From: Alviniconcha marisindica
Lineage: Eukaryota > Mollusca > Gastropoda > Provannidae
NCBI GenBank assembly: GCA_018857735.1
Contig: JABMCL010001737.1
Coordinates: forward strand, 787,501-851,500
Direction of reading: 5' to 3'
Length of the DNA: 64,000 bases
Part shown: one piece after another, positions 10,926-23,378 of the stretch
How the letters are laid out: each line of letters opens with the position of its first letter
Position numbering within the stretch: the first letter of the stretch is position 1
Notes under the pieces: generated by a model
The model's input: the letters and a program-made list of their open reading frames with translations, nothing else
Told to the model about the DNA's origin: nothing
Databases searched by the model: none
Program-made: the position numbers and the translations under genes

Positions 10926-12463
10926 TTTGTAGATGTGATTTCAGTGTGGTGTACTGACGTGAAAAGGATTTTGTTTCGGGGTACCCCCGCGCGGTTGACA
11001 GGACGTTCAAATCCAATCACAATCTAGGGTGTTTTTAAAGGCTGGAGTAGGTCAGACTAATAATATTATCAGTTCTGTGTGCTTCGCTTCCTGTCTGCGG
11101 CCCATCTATTTTAGTAACACTAACAGCCTTGCTCCTGTAGTTCAGTGCTGACTGTGTCCAAGTCTGTCTTTTTCACGTTTTGCCCTCGCGGAGCTGCATG
11201 AAGCTGGGTTGTGAAAATGGTTAGATTGTTAATGCTTTGTGTGCGTGCGTTCGTACGTGCGCGCGCGTGTGTGTGCGTATGCGCGCGCGCGCGCTTGTCA
11301 CTTTGAAAGTGACCTTAAATCACACTGCCATTACACTTCAGAACAGGAGGGTTGGGAGGAGGATAGGGAGAAAATAGTCCACCCAGTACGATGGCACGCT
11401 GGCAGTTGGAATTTGCTGTCAACAGCAACAACAGAAGAAGAAAAAAACACGTTTGCCCAGTATTGAGGGAGCTGCCGTAGAGTGGGACTGCAGTCGATAT
11501 CCCAAAGTCCATTGAATCGTCTGTGTTCTTGGCCTCGCTCAATAGGTGTCACGCCCCTGTCCATCTTTGAAACCCGCGCTCAAAGACTGTCATTTGCGCC
11601 GCTAATGACAGAATTAGAGGCAGCGTTTTAGGCTTTCGCATTGACCGTCCTCCCCTCACTTCAAAACCGTTAAAAAAATAAAAACTTTGCCGCCACTGAT
11701 GGAGTTGTGACGGGGGGTGGGGCGGTTGGGGGGGGGGGGGGGAGGAATGGGGCGGGGAGTTGTTGGGAATGAAAGAGAGAGCACGAATATACATATATAT
11801 GGGTTGCGGGGTGGTGTTCGATTTTTTTCTTCTTCTTCTTTCTGTGGCAAAGGGAAGATTTTTTTCTTCTTCTTTGGAAAAAGAATCGATTCGTTATTTT
11901 TCTTTCAAAGCAAAAAAGATGTCTGAAAATAGAGGTACGGAGGTATTTTTGCCGGTATGAATTTCTGTGATTTCCTGGCTAGACTCTCTCTTTTGGGGAC
12001 TGAGGGAGTGAAAGCGGGGAAGGGGAGCGTGGTGGACTTCGAGTTATTGATTATTGAAAAAAAGGGCCATCGGGGACAGTTGGACATTTGGAGGGTAACA
12101 GGGGTGGGGAAGAGGCGGGAAGATCGACTCTTCAAAAGGAGTGATATCATGCTTCAGAGAGAAATATTTGACGTGTGAACTGTGGTGATCGACCCGCACG
12201 GCCTATAGGGTTGACGGCAAAACGGAAAAGAGGCCCGAGGAGCCACTGAAGTTGGGATTGCTTGGGGGCGAGATGAAAGGAAAGGAAGCAGACTATATTG
12301 TAACTTTGGGAGCAAAGGGAACTGCCACCATATGCCAGGAAGTTGCAGTGTTTTTTCTTTTCATTCTTCTTCTTCTTCTTTTTTCTTCTTGGTCAACTTT
12401 TATGTGTGTATTTGTGTGTTTTCTTGGTCAGCTTTCGTGTGTGTGTGTGGTGTGGTGTGTGTG

Positions 12464-12465
<2 letters not shown>
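10926..12465. other. Unique sequence with low-complexity patches, no supported gene
   Basis: A degenerate family C tail (ggttgacaggacgttcaaatcc) lies near 10993-11017. GC alternation lies at 11258-11294, and G-rich low complexity at 11713-11757. The open frames at 11957-12178 and 12252-12572 have no recognised features. Confidence 0.5.

Positions 12466-12495
<30 letters not shown>
12466..12495. repeat. Poly-G tract (30 G)
   Basis: A TGTG-rich run ends in an uninterrupted G homopolymer and then TGGGGGGGTGG, so G-quadruplex formation is possible. Confidence 0.9.
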
Positions 12496-12496
<1 letters not shown>

Positions 12497-13233
12497 GGGG
12501 GGGTGGATAAATAGACGGATCTGTGAAAAACGAAGAATGCCGCTTACTGAAAACACTCACTGGGGAGACTGAAACAGGAAAGTGTGAATGTCGACTCTTT
12601 TTTTATTATTTTAATTTTTAATTTTTAAAGAGAATCGAAAATACATACGGTTACGCATCAGACATGTGTACAGGAACTGGCTAGGTTAAAGAAAACACTG
12701 AGACTGAATAACACTGCGACTGAAGGAGCGTTACCAATAACTGCCGGGCAGTGACATTTCTGTATGCAGCCCAGTCATCCCGTCCCCGTCCGTATCACAA
12801 ATACTTCCAAGCGTCTACACTTAAAGCAGAGTGTTTGGTTTGGAAAGAGACCAGCTTGTGTCTTCGCCGTGGACAGAACGGCCGAAAGGAAGGGTTACAG
12901 ACAACGTGGCCGCGTCGCAATTATCCAAAGAAAGCTGAACTTCTGTTGGTCGGCCGTCTCAGTCGATTTTCGAAACGGTAGAGAGCCGGTTCTATTGGCC
13001 GGCAGTCTGGATTTTGTGGGGGGGGGGAGATCGAACCGTGTGGTCCGGGGGACTGTTCGTTAAGTACCGGTGGCTTTGTGTTGATTTTTTTTTTAGTTAC
13101 CAAGGGCTGACCGCTGCGTTGACGCCTGTGTCAACATTGAAGCAGGGGAGGATGAAATATGGCCGTATTGTGTGCTGTCCCACTGGCTTCTTCTAATGGG
13201 AAGAATGAGAAATTGATTGTTGCATTGATTTCG

Positions 13234-13278
13234 CCCCCCCCCCCCCCCCCCCCCCCTTTTTTTTTTTTTTTTTTTTTT
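13234..13278. repeat. Poly-C/poly-T tract
   Basis: 23 C are followed immediately by 22 T, an unusual juxtaposition of two long pyrimidine homopolymers. Confidence 0.9.
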
Positions 13279-13389
13279 ACCCTTCCCTGTACGATAATGC
13301 TCCAAATCAGTGGCGGAACGGCTTGTTTCCGTGAAGCTTCTGAAGTCTATGACGCAGTGAGGACGGCGCCCGCCGTAACCCCGTCCCCG

Positions 13390-13424
<35 letters not shown>
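13390..13424. repeat. Poly-C tract (35 C)
   Basis: Uninterrupted C run in a CpG-rich neighbourhood. Confidence 0.9.
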
Positions 13425-13425
<1 letters not shown>

Positions 13426-15659
13426 ACCCCGTGACGGGCGGCCCCGCCTCTCCCCCGCGCAACCCGGCTACTAAATCAATGTAGTTGTTGCTCGATCTGC
13501 TCTAAACTGAGTCTTTTTGTTTCTGGTATGGGAGTTTATTGCGTCACGAAGTTCGATTGCCTCGGGATGTCACCGAGTCAGTAACTGAGTCGGTCACGAC
13601 GTGACGTCAGACCCCGCCGCAAAAGCTCGCGGCCTCAGCTCGCATTGTCAGTAAGTAACTCGGCAAACTGAAATAACGTGCGTATAATAGTCCGTGAGTG
13701 AAGTAAAAATAGGACAGAGGTGGTAGTGAGTGTGCACGTCTGTTAATTTTGTCAACATTGCATCAGTTGTCGGATCGTTTCAGTCAACACGTGACGATCG
13801 AGCTGACATTGCTACATCACGCTGGCATCCAATTAAATATGCTGAAACAAAACGGAGGTTTTTCCCCCTACGGAACCAATCAGCAAGCGTGTGACGTGTC
13901 GACGATGGCGGGACGGGTGCGAACGGAGCAGTGAGAAACCAATGGAAAGAAAGAAAGAAAGAAAGGTTGGGGAGGGAGGGAAGAAGGGAGGCAGGCAATG
14001 GTGAAAGGGGAGGGGGTGGGAGGGGGAGGAGGTAGCGTGGGAGAATCATGATGAAGTGAGCAGAGACAGGGAGGGAGGGAGGGAGGGAGTAGAGAGCGAC
14101 GTGTGACTGAAACCCGACTCCCGTGCGCCTGGTACGAGTCCCAGACCCAGAGAGCATTGTGAAGTTGCGGCATGTAGTGTTGTAGTAGTCTGGGCGCTGT
14201 GTGTTGATAGGCACCGCTGCTGCCGAGACACATTAAGTGTACTACGATACGAGTCCTGCGTCCCACGCCAGAGTGTGTGCCAGCCTGCCTGCCTTCGGCT
14301 TTAGGCTGACGTGACATGCTTCTAGGGAGGGAGCTACTTACGTTGTCCTCTTGGGACTGATCGAGGTCTGATCACTTACTTACATGGTCTGTCAGGGACT
14401 GAAGTCAGACCACCAGCAACTGTTGCCGCTAGTGTGGAGTGTGTCGGTGTGTTTCAATATTTTTTTTTAAATTTACGTTCTCTAGCTTCGGGTCGGAGAC
14501 AGAGTTGGAACCTTTCAATATACTCCGATTTAAAAAAAAAAAAATGGTGAATTGGGACACTGAGTCCTGTATGGATTCATCGCTTGTTTGTGCAGAGACG
14601 ACATGCTACACTGTATGTGGCACCTCATCTGTGTCAGTGATAATAGTAGTGGTGTTGACACAACTTTGACTGTCCCAGCCTCTCTGCGTGGATTTGAATG
14701 ATCAGATTGGTGCTTGAACCTGGTTCTGTGACATGATGATGAGCGAGGGACGAGCGTGAGAGTCGTTTTAAATTTTAATACAACTGTAGCCCCAGTTCTG
14801 CGGAACTGGCAGAAAATTCTGGGACTGATCAGTTGTAATCCCACTGAGATGGCGCCAGTGTTAGTTAACTGAGTTTCTGTTTCAGGTTGTCAGTAGTATT
14901 GACACAATGACTGACGTGGCCAGTTACTCTGACCGTACAGATCATTCTGCCAGCATTACCGTCCGTGGTATGACCGGCCACTCTCATGACCTCATGGTGT
15001 GTTTTCCGTAACCTCGTTCCCAAACTAGAGTTTTTACATGTGGCGTTGGCAGCGGAAAGACTGGCAGGTCAGATTTAAAGGGACCGGCGACGAGGTTATT
15101 TCAACATTTGTGAAGTTCAGTGCCGGCGAGTCAGTGGGAGTCATTTTTAGTCGTGTTTCTAGTCACGAGAGCCGGCATGACTGAGGAATAAATTCAACAT
15201 CTTGCGCAACTCTTGAAATTGTTTGCTTGACATTTCATCACGGCTGATTTCTCGGCTAGTGCGGGCTGTACAAATTGCAGCGTGGAAGGGAGGGGGGGGG
15301 GGGACCCAGAAAAACGCCACGGCATGCAACATCCAATTGAGGCGTTTACGAGCCTCTCGGCGACCCCGATACAGCCACAAGTTGAAATACAAGCCGCTGC
15401 AGCCATTGGCATGGCGTGTCATGCTAGCAGACAAATTATGCGCTGCTCTCTCAGCCTGCTAGGCCGAACAGCTTGAGAAATACAAGCCTCCAGGAGAATA
15501 AATAGCCAGATTACTGTCGTGCAGATAAACGCCGAGGAGCTTTTCTTTTTTTTAATCTGGCTCGGCCGACGTTGTCCAGAGGGTGAGGCCGTTTGAATGC
15601 AAGCACTGACGACACACTGGAGACGTGACTCACATAGCCAGACTGACGAGGGCCGTTGT
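13425..15659. other. Unique upstream sequence, no supported gene
   Basis: Balanced to GC-rich unique sequence with a GGGA-rich patch (13966-14090) and an A tract (14531-14543). It precedes the putative promoter and could hold regulatory sequence, but nothing specific can be shown. Confidence 0.5.
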
Positions 15660-16028
15660 GCGGCACGGTGGCAGCAGCAGCAGCGGCAGAGAGCTATATA
15701 GTTCCGGATCTAGTGCAGGTCGTAGCTATAGAAGCGTTATTGGCGGAGCCGGCGGGCGCTGAGTGACAACGTGTTAGGGGCGGAGGCATTGTCCGGTGTT
15801 CAGTGACGGGCCCAGGCCCAGCCCCCGGGGCTCCGATAACCTAACCTAACCTAACCTAACCTCCTCCGTCTTTGCACCGGGCTGGCCGCTTCTATCGACC
15901 CGCAGCTTCTTTGTGACCAGTGCGCGCCGCGCTGCACTCTCGGCTCCGACGCCGACGTGTCGCACGTGCAGGTGGTGGTGACTGCACGCGCACTGCCCGG
16001 CGTCGTCGTCCTACCGGCGACCGCGGCC
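15660..16028 (+). promoter_or_regulatory. Probable promoter and 5' UTR of the 16029 exon
   Basis: This GC- and CpG-rich stretch precedes the strong ATG at 16029. A TATA-like ctatatag lies at 15693-15700, with a possible start region 25-35 bases downstream. Between 15836 and 15860 there are five copies of CTAAC, followed by pyrimidine-rich sequence. An in-frame TAA at 15852 separates the leader from the coding frame. Promoter position and transcription start are inferred only from composition and motif spacing. Confidence 0.35.
15836..15862. repeat. (CTAAC)5 pentanucleotide repeat in the putative 5' UTR
   Basis: Five tandem CTAAC units lie about 170 bases before the candidate start codon. On the other strand this reads as a TTAGG-type repeat, but it is far too short to be telomeric. 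It supplies in-frame stops upstream of the coding frame. Confidence 0.8.
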
Positions 16029-16877
16029 ATGGCCTCCCCGCACGGCGACTCCGCAGCCATGCGGCCTCGGGGCAGTAGCAGCAGCAACGGGTCGGGTACG
16101 TTGGGGGCCCCGCTAACGGGGATGTCGTCGGCGTTGACTGGTGGTAAGCGCCCGCTGCTACCGTCGTCGGAGGACTACCCTTCCGCCGTGGCGGACTCCG
16201 CCACGCCCCCGCCCCCACCCCCGCCGCCCCCTCCGCCGGAGCCACACAACAACCACGGACACCACCAGCACCACCAACATCATCACCAACAACATCAACA
16301 GCAGCACGGCGGCTACCCCGCTGCGGCAGGGGGTCCCAGACTCCCGAGTCATTCTTCCTCCACCACCGCCTCCTCCTCCTCTTCCGCAGTCCATCAGCAG
16401 AGCTCGTCGGCGACGGCCATGCCGGAGTCCGGCAGCGGCGTCCGCTGCTACCCGTCCGGCGGCGGCTACCCGCCTGCCCCCGGCAGCGGGGCCCTCACCC
16501 GGGACCTCTCCGTGGAGTCTACCCGCAGCCACAGCCCAGGCCCCGAGCCGCTGCGCCAGCAACACGTGGCACGTTCCCTCACCCCGCCCTTCTACCCGGG
16601 CAAGGACCCCTCCTCCGCCTCCTCCGCCGCCGCCTACCCCGTGGGCAAGGAGGTCGGCTACCCGGGGGCAGGTATCCGCGGTGGCGGTGGGGAGACCCCC
16701 GGCCTCCCCGCCTCCTCCTACCCGGCATCGTCCAGGGAGCTGGCCTACCCGACGTCCCGGGATCGGTTCATGCAGAGCGAGCAGCAGCACTTGCTGGCTT
16801 ACCGCAGCTCGCCGACGCCGTGCTGTAAGCACGGGAGCGTTTCCGACGTGCCGCAAGGCGTCGGAGCGGCGGACTAC
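16029..16877 (+). CDS. Candidate first coding exon of an unidentified disordered protein (partial)
   Basis: This exon encodes 283 residues from an ATG in a near-ideal initiation context (gcggccATGg); the open frame runs upstream to a TAA at 15852 with no other in-frame ATG. It ends at TAC followed by gtaagt at 16878, a consensus splice donor, exactly in phase 0. Visible features are a Ser-rich stretch (residues 16-19), eleven consecutive Pro (60-70), a His/Gln/Asn block (72-93), Ser runs (about 107-127), and nine Tyr-Pro dipeptides spread between residues 50 and 241. A Cys-Cys-Lys-His segment lies at 265-268. No signal peptide, membrane segment or folded domain is seen. Such composition is common in N-terminal regions of transcription or chromatin regulators, but that is inference and I do not recognise the family. 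Codon use is strongly GC-rich, which also opens long shadow frames on both strands. No continuation exon is visible in the window. Confidence 0.72.
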
Positions 16878-16894
16878 GTAAGTGTTGGCTGTGG

Positions 16895-17060
16895 CTATGT
16901 ACCCATACTGTCGTGTTTATTCAATCCTACATACAGGGTATCTACGAGAAAACTCCATCCCTTCACAAGGGATATATGATATGATATTAGCTGTCGTGTT
17001 TATTCCGGCAGTGATGCAGGGCCTACCTGTCCGGGAAGACGCCATCCTTTCAGAAGGGAT
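16895..17060. repeat. Diverged tandem duplication of about 105 bp in the first intron
   Basis: Both halves begin tgtcgtgtttattc, continue with a cagggcctacctgt-like block and end with ccatc-ctttca-gaagggat. The halves differ at many positions, so the duplication is old. Confidence 0.55.
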
Positions 17061-17226
17061 TATTTGTTTTGGGTTCTTGTTTGTCTCTCCCTCCCCCGCT
17101 GGTAATACCGACCGACTTCCCTGGCCTGTTGCCCTTTGCAGGCGTCTCTGCTGTGGTTGGTTACGACACAGCCTCGAAAGATGACCAATAACTGTCCGTT
17201 TTCCGTTGGTGCATGAAAGGAATGGG

Positions 17227-17296
17227 GTTCCATTATTTGTGTATGAACCCCTGTCTGTCTGTCTGGGTTCCGTAATTTGTGTATGAACCCCTTCCT
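17227..17296. repeat. Tandem duplication of about 41 bp
   Basis: The block gttcc-(a/g)t-(t/a)atttgtgtatgaacccc followed by tgtct-rich sequence occurs twice. Confidence 0.7.
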
Positions 17297-17320
17297 GTCT
17301 ATCTGTCTGTTTTTCTTTCT

Positions 17321-17376
17321 TTCTTCTTCTTCTTTCTTCTTCTTCTTCTTCTTCTTCTTCTTCTTCTTCTTCTTCT

Positions 17377-17467
<91 letters not shown>
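17321..17467. repeat. (TTC)n-(CT)n microsatellite
   Basis: About 60 bases of TTC/CTT pass directly into about 87 bases of CT. Confidence 0.96.
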
Positions 17468-17470
<3 letters not shown>

Positions 17471-17599
17471 CGGCCTGTCGGTGGGACAAGCTGTGGCGTA
17501 ACCAACTGTAGCAGGTTTTTAATTAAGATGTTTTTAATTAAGGCAGTAGTTAATAGTGCCATGTAGTAGCGTCTGTCTTGCTGTGTAGTCTTTCCTTTG

Positions 17600-17621
17600 T
17601 GAAAGTTTCGGTGTAGAGTCC

Positions 17622-17665
<44 letters not shown>

Positions 17666-17737
17666 CAAGTGTCGGTGTAGAGTCCATCTTTGTGTAAGTT
17701 TCGGTGTAAAGTCATTTTGTGTAAGTTTCGGTGTAGA

Positions 17738-17803
<66 letters not shown>

Positions 17804-17860
17804 TATATATTAGAGAGAGCGAGAGAGAGAGAGTTACGGTGTCGAGTCCTTGTCTGTGTA
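17600..17860. repeat. (GT)n microsatellites with an interspersed 25-30 bp unit
   Basis: The unit gtaagtttcggtgtagagtc recurs around (GT)n tracts at about 17621-17662 and 17741-17802. This looks like a minisatellite invaded by GT expansion. Confidence 0.8.
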
Positions 17861-18119
17861 AGCTTTCTCTGTAGAGTCATTAATTTTGCGTAGATTTCTA
17901 TTCAGTAGATTTATTATTGTTTGTGTGAGTTTCAGTATTGGGTGGAGTCTCGGAATTCGTGTCTCAGTTGTAGGACGTTCGTTTCTGTAACATGAGAAGT
18001 GTTGGGTGTACAGCGAGGAGCTATACAATGCTGACTTGCCACTTAAAAATTCTTTTTACTAGTTATCTATTTAGTTTGCTCATGTTCGTAATGATCGTAG
18101 TTTGTGTATTCATCCCTTC

Positions 18120-18282
18120 CTGTCTCCCGCTGTCTGTCTGGCTCTCTCTCTCTGTCTCTGGATACGGGTCTATCGCTGTCTGCCTCCGTCTGTCTCTCAG
18201 TCTTCTCTGTGTGTCTCTTTCTGTGTCGCTCGTCTCTCAGTCAATTTCCGCCTGTCTGTCTATCTGTCTGTCTGTCTGTCTG

Positions 18283-18352
<70 letters not shown>
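18120..18352. repeat. TGTC/CT low-complexity tract
   Basis: CTGT-rich sequence grades into nearly pure CT from 18282. Confidence 0.9.
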
Positions 18353-18356
<4 letters not shown>

Positions 18357-18403
18357 ATCTTTCACACTGACTCACCCACTGACTCGCTCGTTCGCATCTG
18401 GGG

Positions 18404-18688
18404 AGCGGGGATAGCTCAGTGGTAGAGCGCCGGACTCGTGATTGACAGATCGCTGGTTCGAGTCCCGGCAGGAGCGGCGGGAGAATTAGTCTTCTTCAAG
18501 GTCAGTTTTCTGTACTGACTCGTATTTCGATTATATGTATATATCTGTTCTACTTCCGTGTTGCCTGAGTACCACGTAAACGATCCCAGTCATTCTGTCA
18601 AAAGCGCAGGTGGCAGATTGCAGCTAAACACACGTGCACTCTACGTATCATGTGCAGCTTTGAACGAAGTGACACACACCTGGCGCGC

Positions 18689-18690
<2 letters not shown>
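18404..18690 (+). mobile_element. tRNA-headed SINE, second family
   Basis: The head contains gatagctcagtggtagagcg (box A region) and ggttcgagtcccggc (box B). The acceptor arms do not pair and the anticodon stem is poor, so it is not a functional tRNA. The body continues through gtaaacgatcccagtcattctgtcaaaagcgcaggtggcagattgcagctaaacacacgtgc in separate blocks, the layout of a molluscan SINE. A GT/GA microsatellite follows it. Confidence 0.72.
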
Positions 18691-18731
<41 letters not shown>

Positions 18732-18752
18732 TCAGTGTGTGTGTGTGTGTAA
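18688..18752. repeat. (GT)n/(GA)n/(GT)n microsatellite
   Basis: Compound dinucleotide repeat directly at the 3' end of the SINE. Confidence 0.9.
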
Positions 18753-19640
<888 letters not shown>

Positions 19641-19706
19641 ATGCAAGCAAAGACAGATATTTATATGCAAAGTCTGCATTAACCTGGAAAATAGAATTGT
19701 CAATAG

Positions 19707-19732
19707 CCCCCCCCCCCCCCCCCCCCCCCCCC
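19707..19732. repeat. Poly-C tract (26 C)
   Basis: C homopolymer followed by a further C-rich stretch to 19744. Confidence 0.9.
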
Positions 19733-20129
19733 TCACCCCCCCCCACTATAATGTGATCTGTTCTAAAAGCTAATTTTCAGTTCAGCCGTTTGGGAGCTGT
19801 TACCTCGTAGGCCTATAGCTATTACAGCCTGCATGTCCATCATTGCCTGGCTTCAGCGACAAGCTAACGGCATCATATGTGCCTCGACATTTCACAGTTG
19901 TATTGTTTCCGGCTTCTTCGCACACTTTACTGACGCCGAATAGAATCCGGTGGATGTGCACGTTGTTATTATGCCGGAACACTGGCGCTTGAAATAGCCA
20001 CTGATGCGTTCGCTACATGGTTGTGGGGGTTTGGGGTTATGGGGGGGGGACCTGTGCGTCTGTGACTGTCCCACCACTTCCCTACGGGAAATTAAAATTT
20101 CTCATGCTCCCTTTAAATTCAGAAGTATT

Positions 20130-21490
20130 TTATAATTAAAGGGGGAAAAACCCCCCCCCCCGGGGGGGGTTTTTTCCCCCTTTCTCTCCTTTTTTCCTCC
20201 TGAATAAACAAGAAAAAACTTTAGTGACACATAATTTTATTTGCTAAAAGGTTTCCAGGGGGGGGAGAGGGCGGGTCTGAGAACTTTTTTTTCCTTCCTT
20301 CTCCTTTCTTTGAGTTTTTTACTTATTATTTGTCCCTAAGGGTTTTTTTCATGCTAAAATTTGGAATGCCGGGGCTTTGGCCTTGTTTTGGGGGTGCGTG
20401 TCCAAAGGGGTTTGTCTTTCTCTTTGGGGCGGCTTTCCTTTGGGGTTTTCTCCTTTCTCTTTTCTTCTTAAATTTTCCTTCTTTCCTCTTTTTTTGCAAC
20501 AAAAAAAAACCCCCCAAAAAACCCAAACCCCCAAAACAAAAAAAAACCACCCCCCCCCCCCCCCCCCTCCTGCTGCCCCCCCCCTCACCCCACGCCCCTC
20601 CCCCCCCTTTTTCTTTCTTCTCTTCTTCTTCTTTTGGGCCTTTTTTTTCCCCCTTTTTCTCCCCCTCGGTTTTTCTCTCTCTCTTCTCTTCTTTTCTTTT
20701 TCCCCCTCTCTCTTCTCTCTCCCTCTCTTTTTTTTTCCCTCCCCCTCTCTCTTCTCCTTTTTCCCCAAAATAAAAAATATTGTTCCCCTAATTTGGGCTC
20801 CCTTTTTCCCCCCCCCCCTTTTCTTTTTCTTTCTTCTTTTCCTCTCCTCTCTTTTCTCTTCGCCCCTCCCCTCCCTTCTCTCTTTTCTCTTTTTCCCCCT
20901 TTTTTTCCCCCCCCTTCCCTTTCCTTTTTTTTTTCCCCCTTTCTCTCTCTTTCTCCTCTTCTTCTTTTCCTCTCTCTCCCTCTCTCCCCCCCTTTTTCCC
21001 CTTTTTCCCCCCCTCTCTCTCTCTCTTCTCTCCTCTCTCTTTTCCTCCTTCTCTCTCTCCTCCCCCCCTTTTCCTCTCTCTCTCTCCTCCTCCCCCCTCT
21101 CTCTCTTTTTTTCCTCTCCTCCCTCTCTCTCTCCCCTCTCCTCTCTCTCCTCTCCCCCCCCCTTTTCTCTCTCCTCTCTCTTCCTCCCCTCTCTCCTCTC
21201 TCTCTCTTTCTCCCCTCTCTCTCTCCTCTCTCTCTCTCTCCTTCTCTTTTCCTCCCTCTCTCTCCCCCCCCTTTCCTCTCTCCCCCCCTCTCTTCCCCCT
21301 CTTTCCCCTCCTCTCTCCCCCCTCCCCCCCTCTCCTCCCCCCCTTTTCCCTCTTTTCCCCCTCTCTCTCTCTTTTCCCCTCTCCCCTCTCCCCTCTCCCC
21401 TCTCCCTCTCTCTCTCCCCCTCTCTCCCCTTTTCCTCTCCCTCTCTCTCTCCCCTTCTCTCCTCTCTCTCTCTCTTCTCTCTCCCCTTCT
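20130..21490. repeat. Polypyrimidine tract of irregular C/T homopolymers, possibly poor consensus
   Basis: About 1.3 kb of almost pure C/T on the + strand with erratic homopolymer lengths. It is preceded by a hairpin-like segment near 20138-20184 (aaaggggg-a5-c run, then g run-t6-ccccc-ttt). Sequence at 20325-20560 also looks homopolymer-inflated. The long Pro/Ser/Phe/Leu and Arg/Glu/Gly frames on both strands follow from this composition and are not genes. Confidence 0.85.
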
Positions 21491-21917
21491 GTGCTCTTGT
21501 AACAACGTGTGATGTGTGACCTTTCGCCCAGAACATTAGTTCCGTTTTTTGGAGTGGCACTACGGGTACTACCGCCTTTGTCACCAGCGAGGCCCGGAAG
21601 TTAATCATCGTTTTCATCGTAAAACACCCGCCGTAATATGAACAGCATCGTTCTGTTCAAGTGTGGCAAGTGAATGCTACCAAAACGTGTGGTCGTTGTT
21701 GTTGTTTTCGTTGTTTTTCTGCAGTTTTCTTCCGCCTCTCTGGTTTGGGGAGTGTTAAACAAGTAAACTGATACGAGACGCTCAAAATGACAAAATATAT
21801 GTGGTGGGTAGGCTAACACATGATTTTCAGCGAGGGGAAAAGAGGGAGAGAGAGGGCGGGGGAGGTGAAAGGTGGAAAGGAGAAAGATAAGGAGTGTTCT
21901 TTTGTTTTTGGGACCGA

Positions 21918-21920
<3 letters not shown>

Positions 21921-21998
<78 letters not shown>
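21921..21998. repeat. Poly-G tract of 78 uninterrupted G
   Basis: The longest homopolymer in the window, flanked by ggaccgaacc and ttcttaaaaacc. It creates Gly and Pro frames without biological meaning. Confidence 0.95.
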
Positions 21999-22000
<2 letters not shown>

Positions 22001-22205
22001 CTTAAAAACCTGTTTCCCTCTGTGAATCGGTAGTTTGTTATATATGTTCAAAATTCAAAATTACATTATTCCACAGAGAAAAAAAAACGTGGCTAACATT
22101 AACCCCCTCACAAAAACACATATGTTTTTTAAAAATCAAAAAACAGTTTTAAAAAAAGAAAATTACATAATAAACAAACAAATTTACAAAACACAACACC
22201 ACACC

Positions 22206-22242
22206 CCACACACAAACACACACACACACACACACACACACT
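22206..22242. repeat. (CA)n microsatellite
   Basis: CA repeat inside an A-rich region (22070-22245). Confidence 0.9.
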
Positions 22243-22244
22243 GC

Positions 22245-22911
22245 CTGACGTTTTTAAAGGATTTATCTGTTCAAAAAACTATTGACTGCAATATCTCACT
22301 GTATTAGATGTAGGTACGCGAAATCGTCTACCAGATGGAAGAAGCTCATAATGTTTAGCAAGGACATATTGCATGTTGCTGTTTGTGTCTGGGGCAAAAT
22401 GGGGATCCCTGTTTAGTTCTCCGGGCCGTGCAGGGTGGTTGAGGAAACTTTCTAATCTCTCCTTCGATTTCCAACTGCCTTGGGCGCTTAGTGATTGCAC
22501 GCGGCCAGTTAAACACACAGGACCCGATGCACCCCTCGATTTGCACGTGCATTGCCGAGGGCGAAGGGAAGTTGGAAAATGCATATAGCCTTTCACTGGG
22601 CAGTCGGTCGGTCGGTCGGTGCAAGTTTGCCCTGAGTAATTTTTCTTCTGACAGTCGATTGATGCAGGGTTGATTATGACAGGCAGACTGGTGGAGTGAT
22701 GTGCTGATTGGCTGATCGATTGGTTAAAGACTTGATTGGCTAATGGTGGATCGGTGGGTGCACTGAATTGGTGTGTGTGTGTGTGTGTGTTGTTTTGTTT
22801 TGTTGCCTTGTTGTTTAAAGATTTCACGAAGAATAACAGCAGTCTGTCGAAAATTTGCATAGTTTATTATTTTTTAATCTTGTATTAAAAACCTTTCATT
22901 CCTTACCCCAG
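22245..22911. other. Unique sequence without a supported gene
   Basis: Includes three tandem GGTC units near 22606-22619. The 193-codon minus-strand frame (22279-22860) crosses a CA repeat and has no recognised domain or splice context. Confidence 0.5.

Positions 22912-22944
<33 letters not shown>
22912..22944. repeat. Poly-C tract (33 C)
   Basis: Uninterrupted C run. Confidence 0.9.
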
Positions 22945-23378
22945 ACCCGAAACCTCTTGCGTACTTTGATCTGGTAAAGTGTTGCTGAAGTTTAGTTTTT
23001 ACTGTCCACCGCATGGAGAGCGAGCGAACAAGAGAAGATCCGGTTTGGCCGGAATTGTCACAGTGAAACTGCGCAGTGCGCCCTCGCTGTCGCGCCCTCA
23101 CAGCCTTGGTTCACTAGCTTCCCGGGAAACATGAGGTAGTTTATCAATAAACGTCAGGTCAGTTCCGGTCGGTCCCGTTCCTGTTTGTGTGTGCAGAGAG
23201 AATCTGGTCAGATAAGCAGCATTCCTCCGTGGATGCGGATTGCACCGTACGCCATCACAGTTTTTCTGACGTCTGATTGCAGCGTGTCAAGCAATAGGCC
23301 AGGCCTGTGCTTTGGGCTTGTTCCCCTCCCCCTACCACCACCCGTGATCCTGCCCCCACACCCCCACCCCTCCCCCAT

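Noticed and set aside
16158..16856. 232-codon minus-strand frame and 246-codon + frame overlapping the first exon
   Set aside because: Both arise from the GC-rich codon use of the 16029 exon; they give Arg/Gly/Pro-rich sequence without motifs.
18404..18480. tRNA gene
   Set aside because: Box A and box B are present but the acceptor arms do not pair and the anticodon stem is poor, so it is a SINE head.
20349..21617. Long frames of 292-422 codons on both strands
   Set aside because: They are translations of a C/T polypyrimidine tract of doubtful quality.
22279..22860. 193-codon minus-strand frame
   Set aside because: Passes through a CA repeat, lacks domains, and has no matching exon signals.
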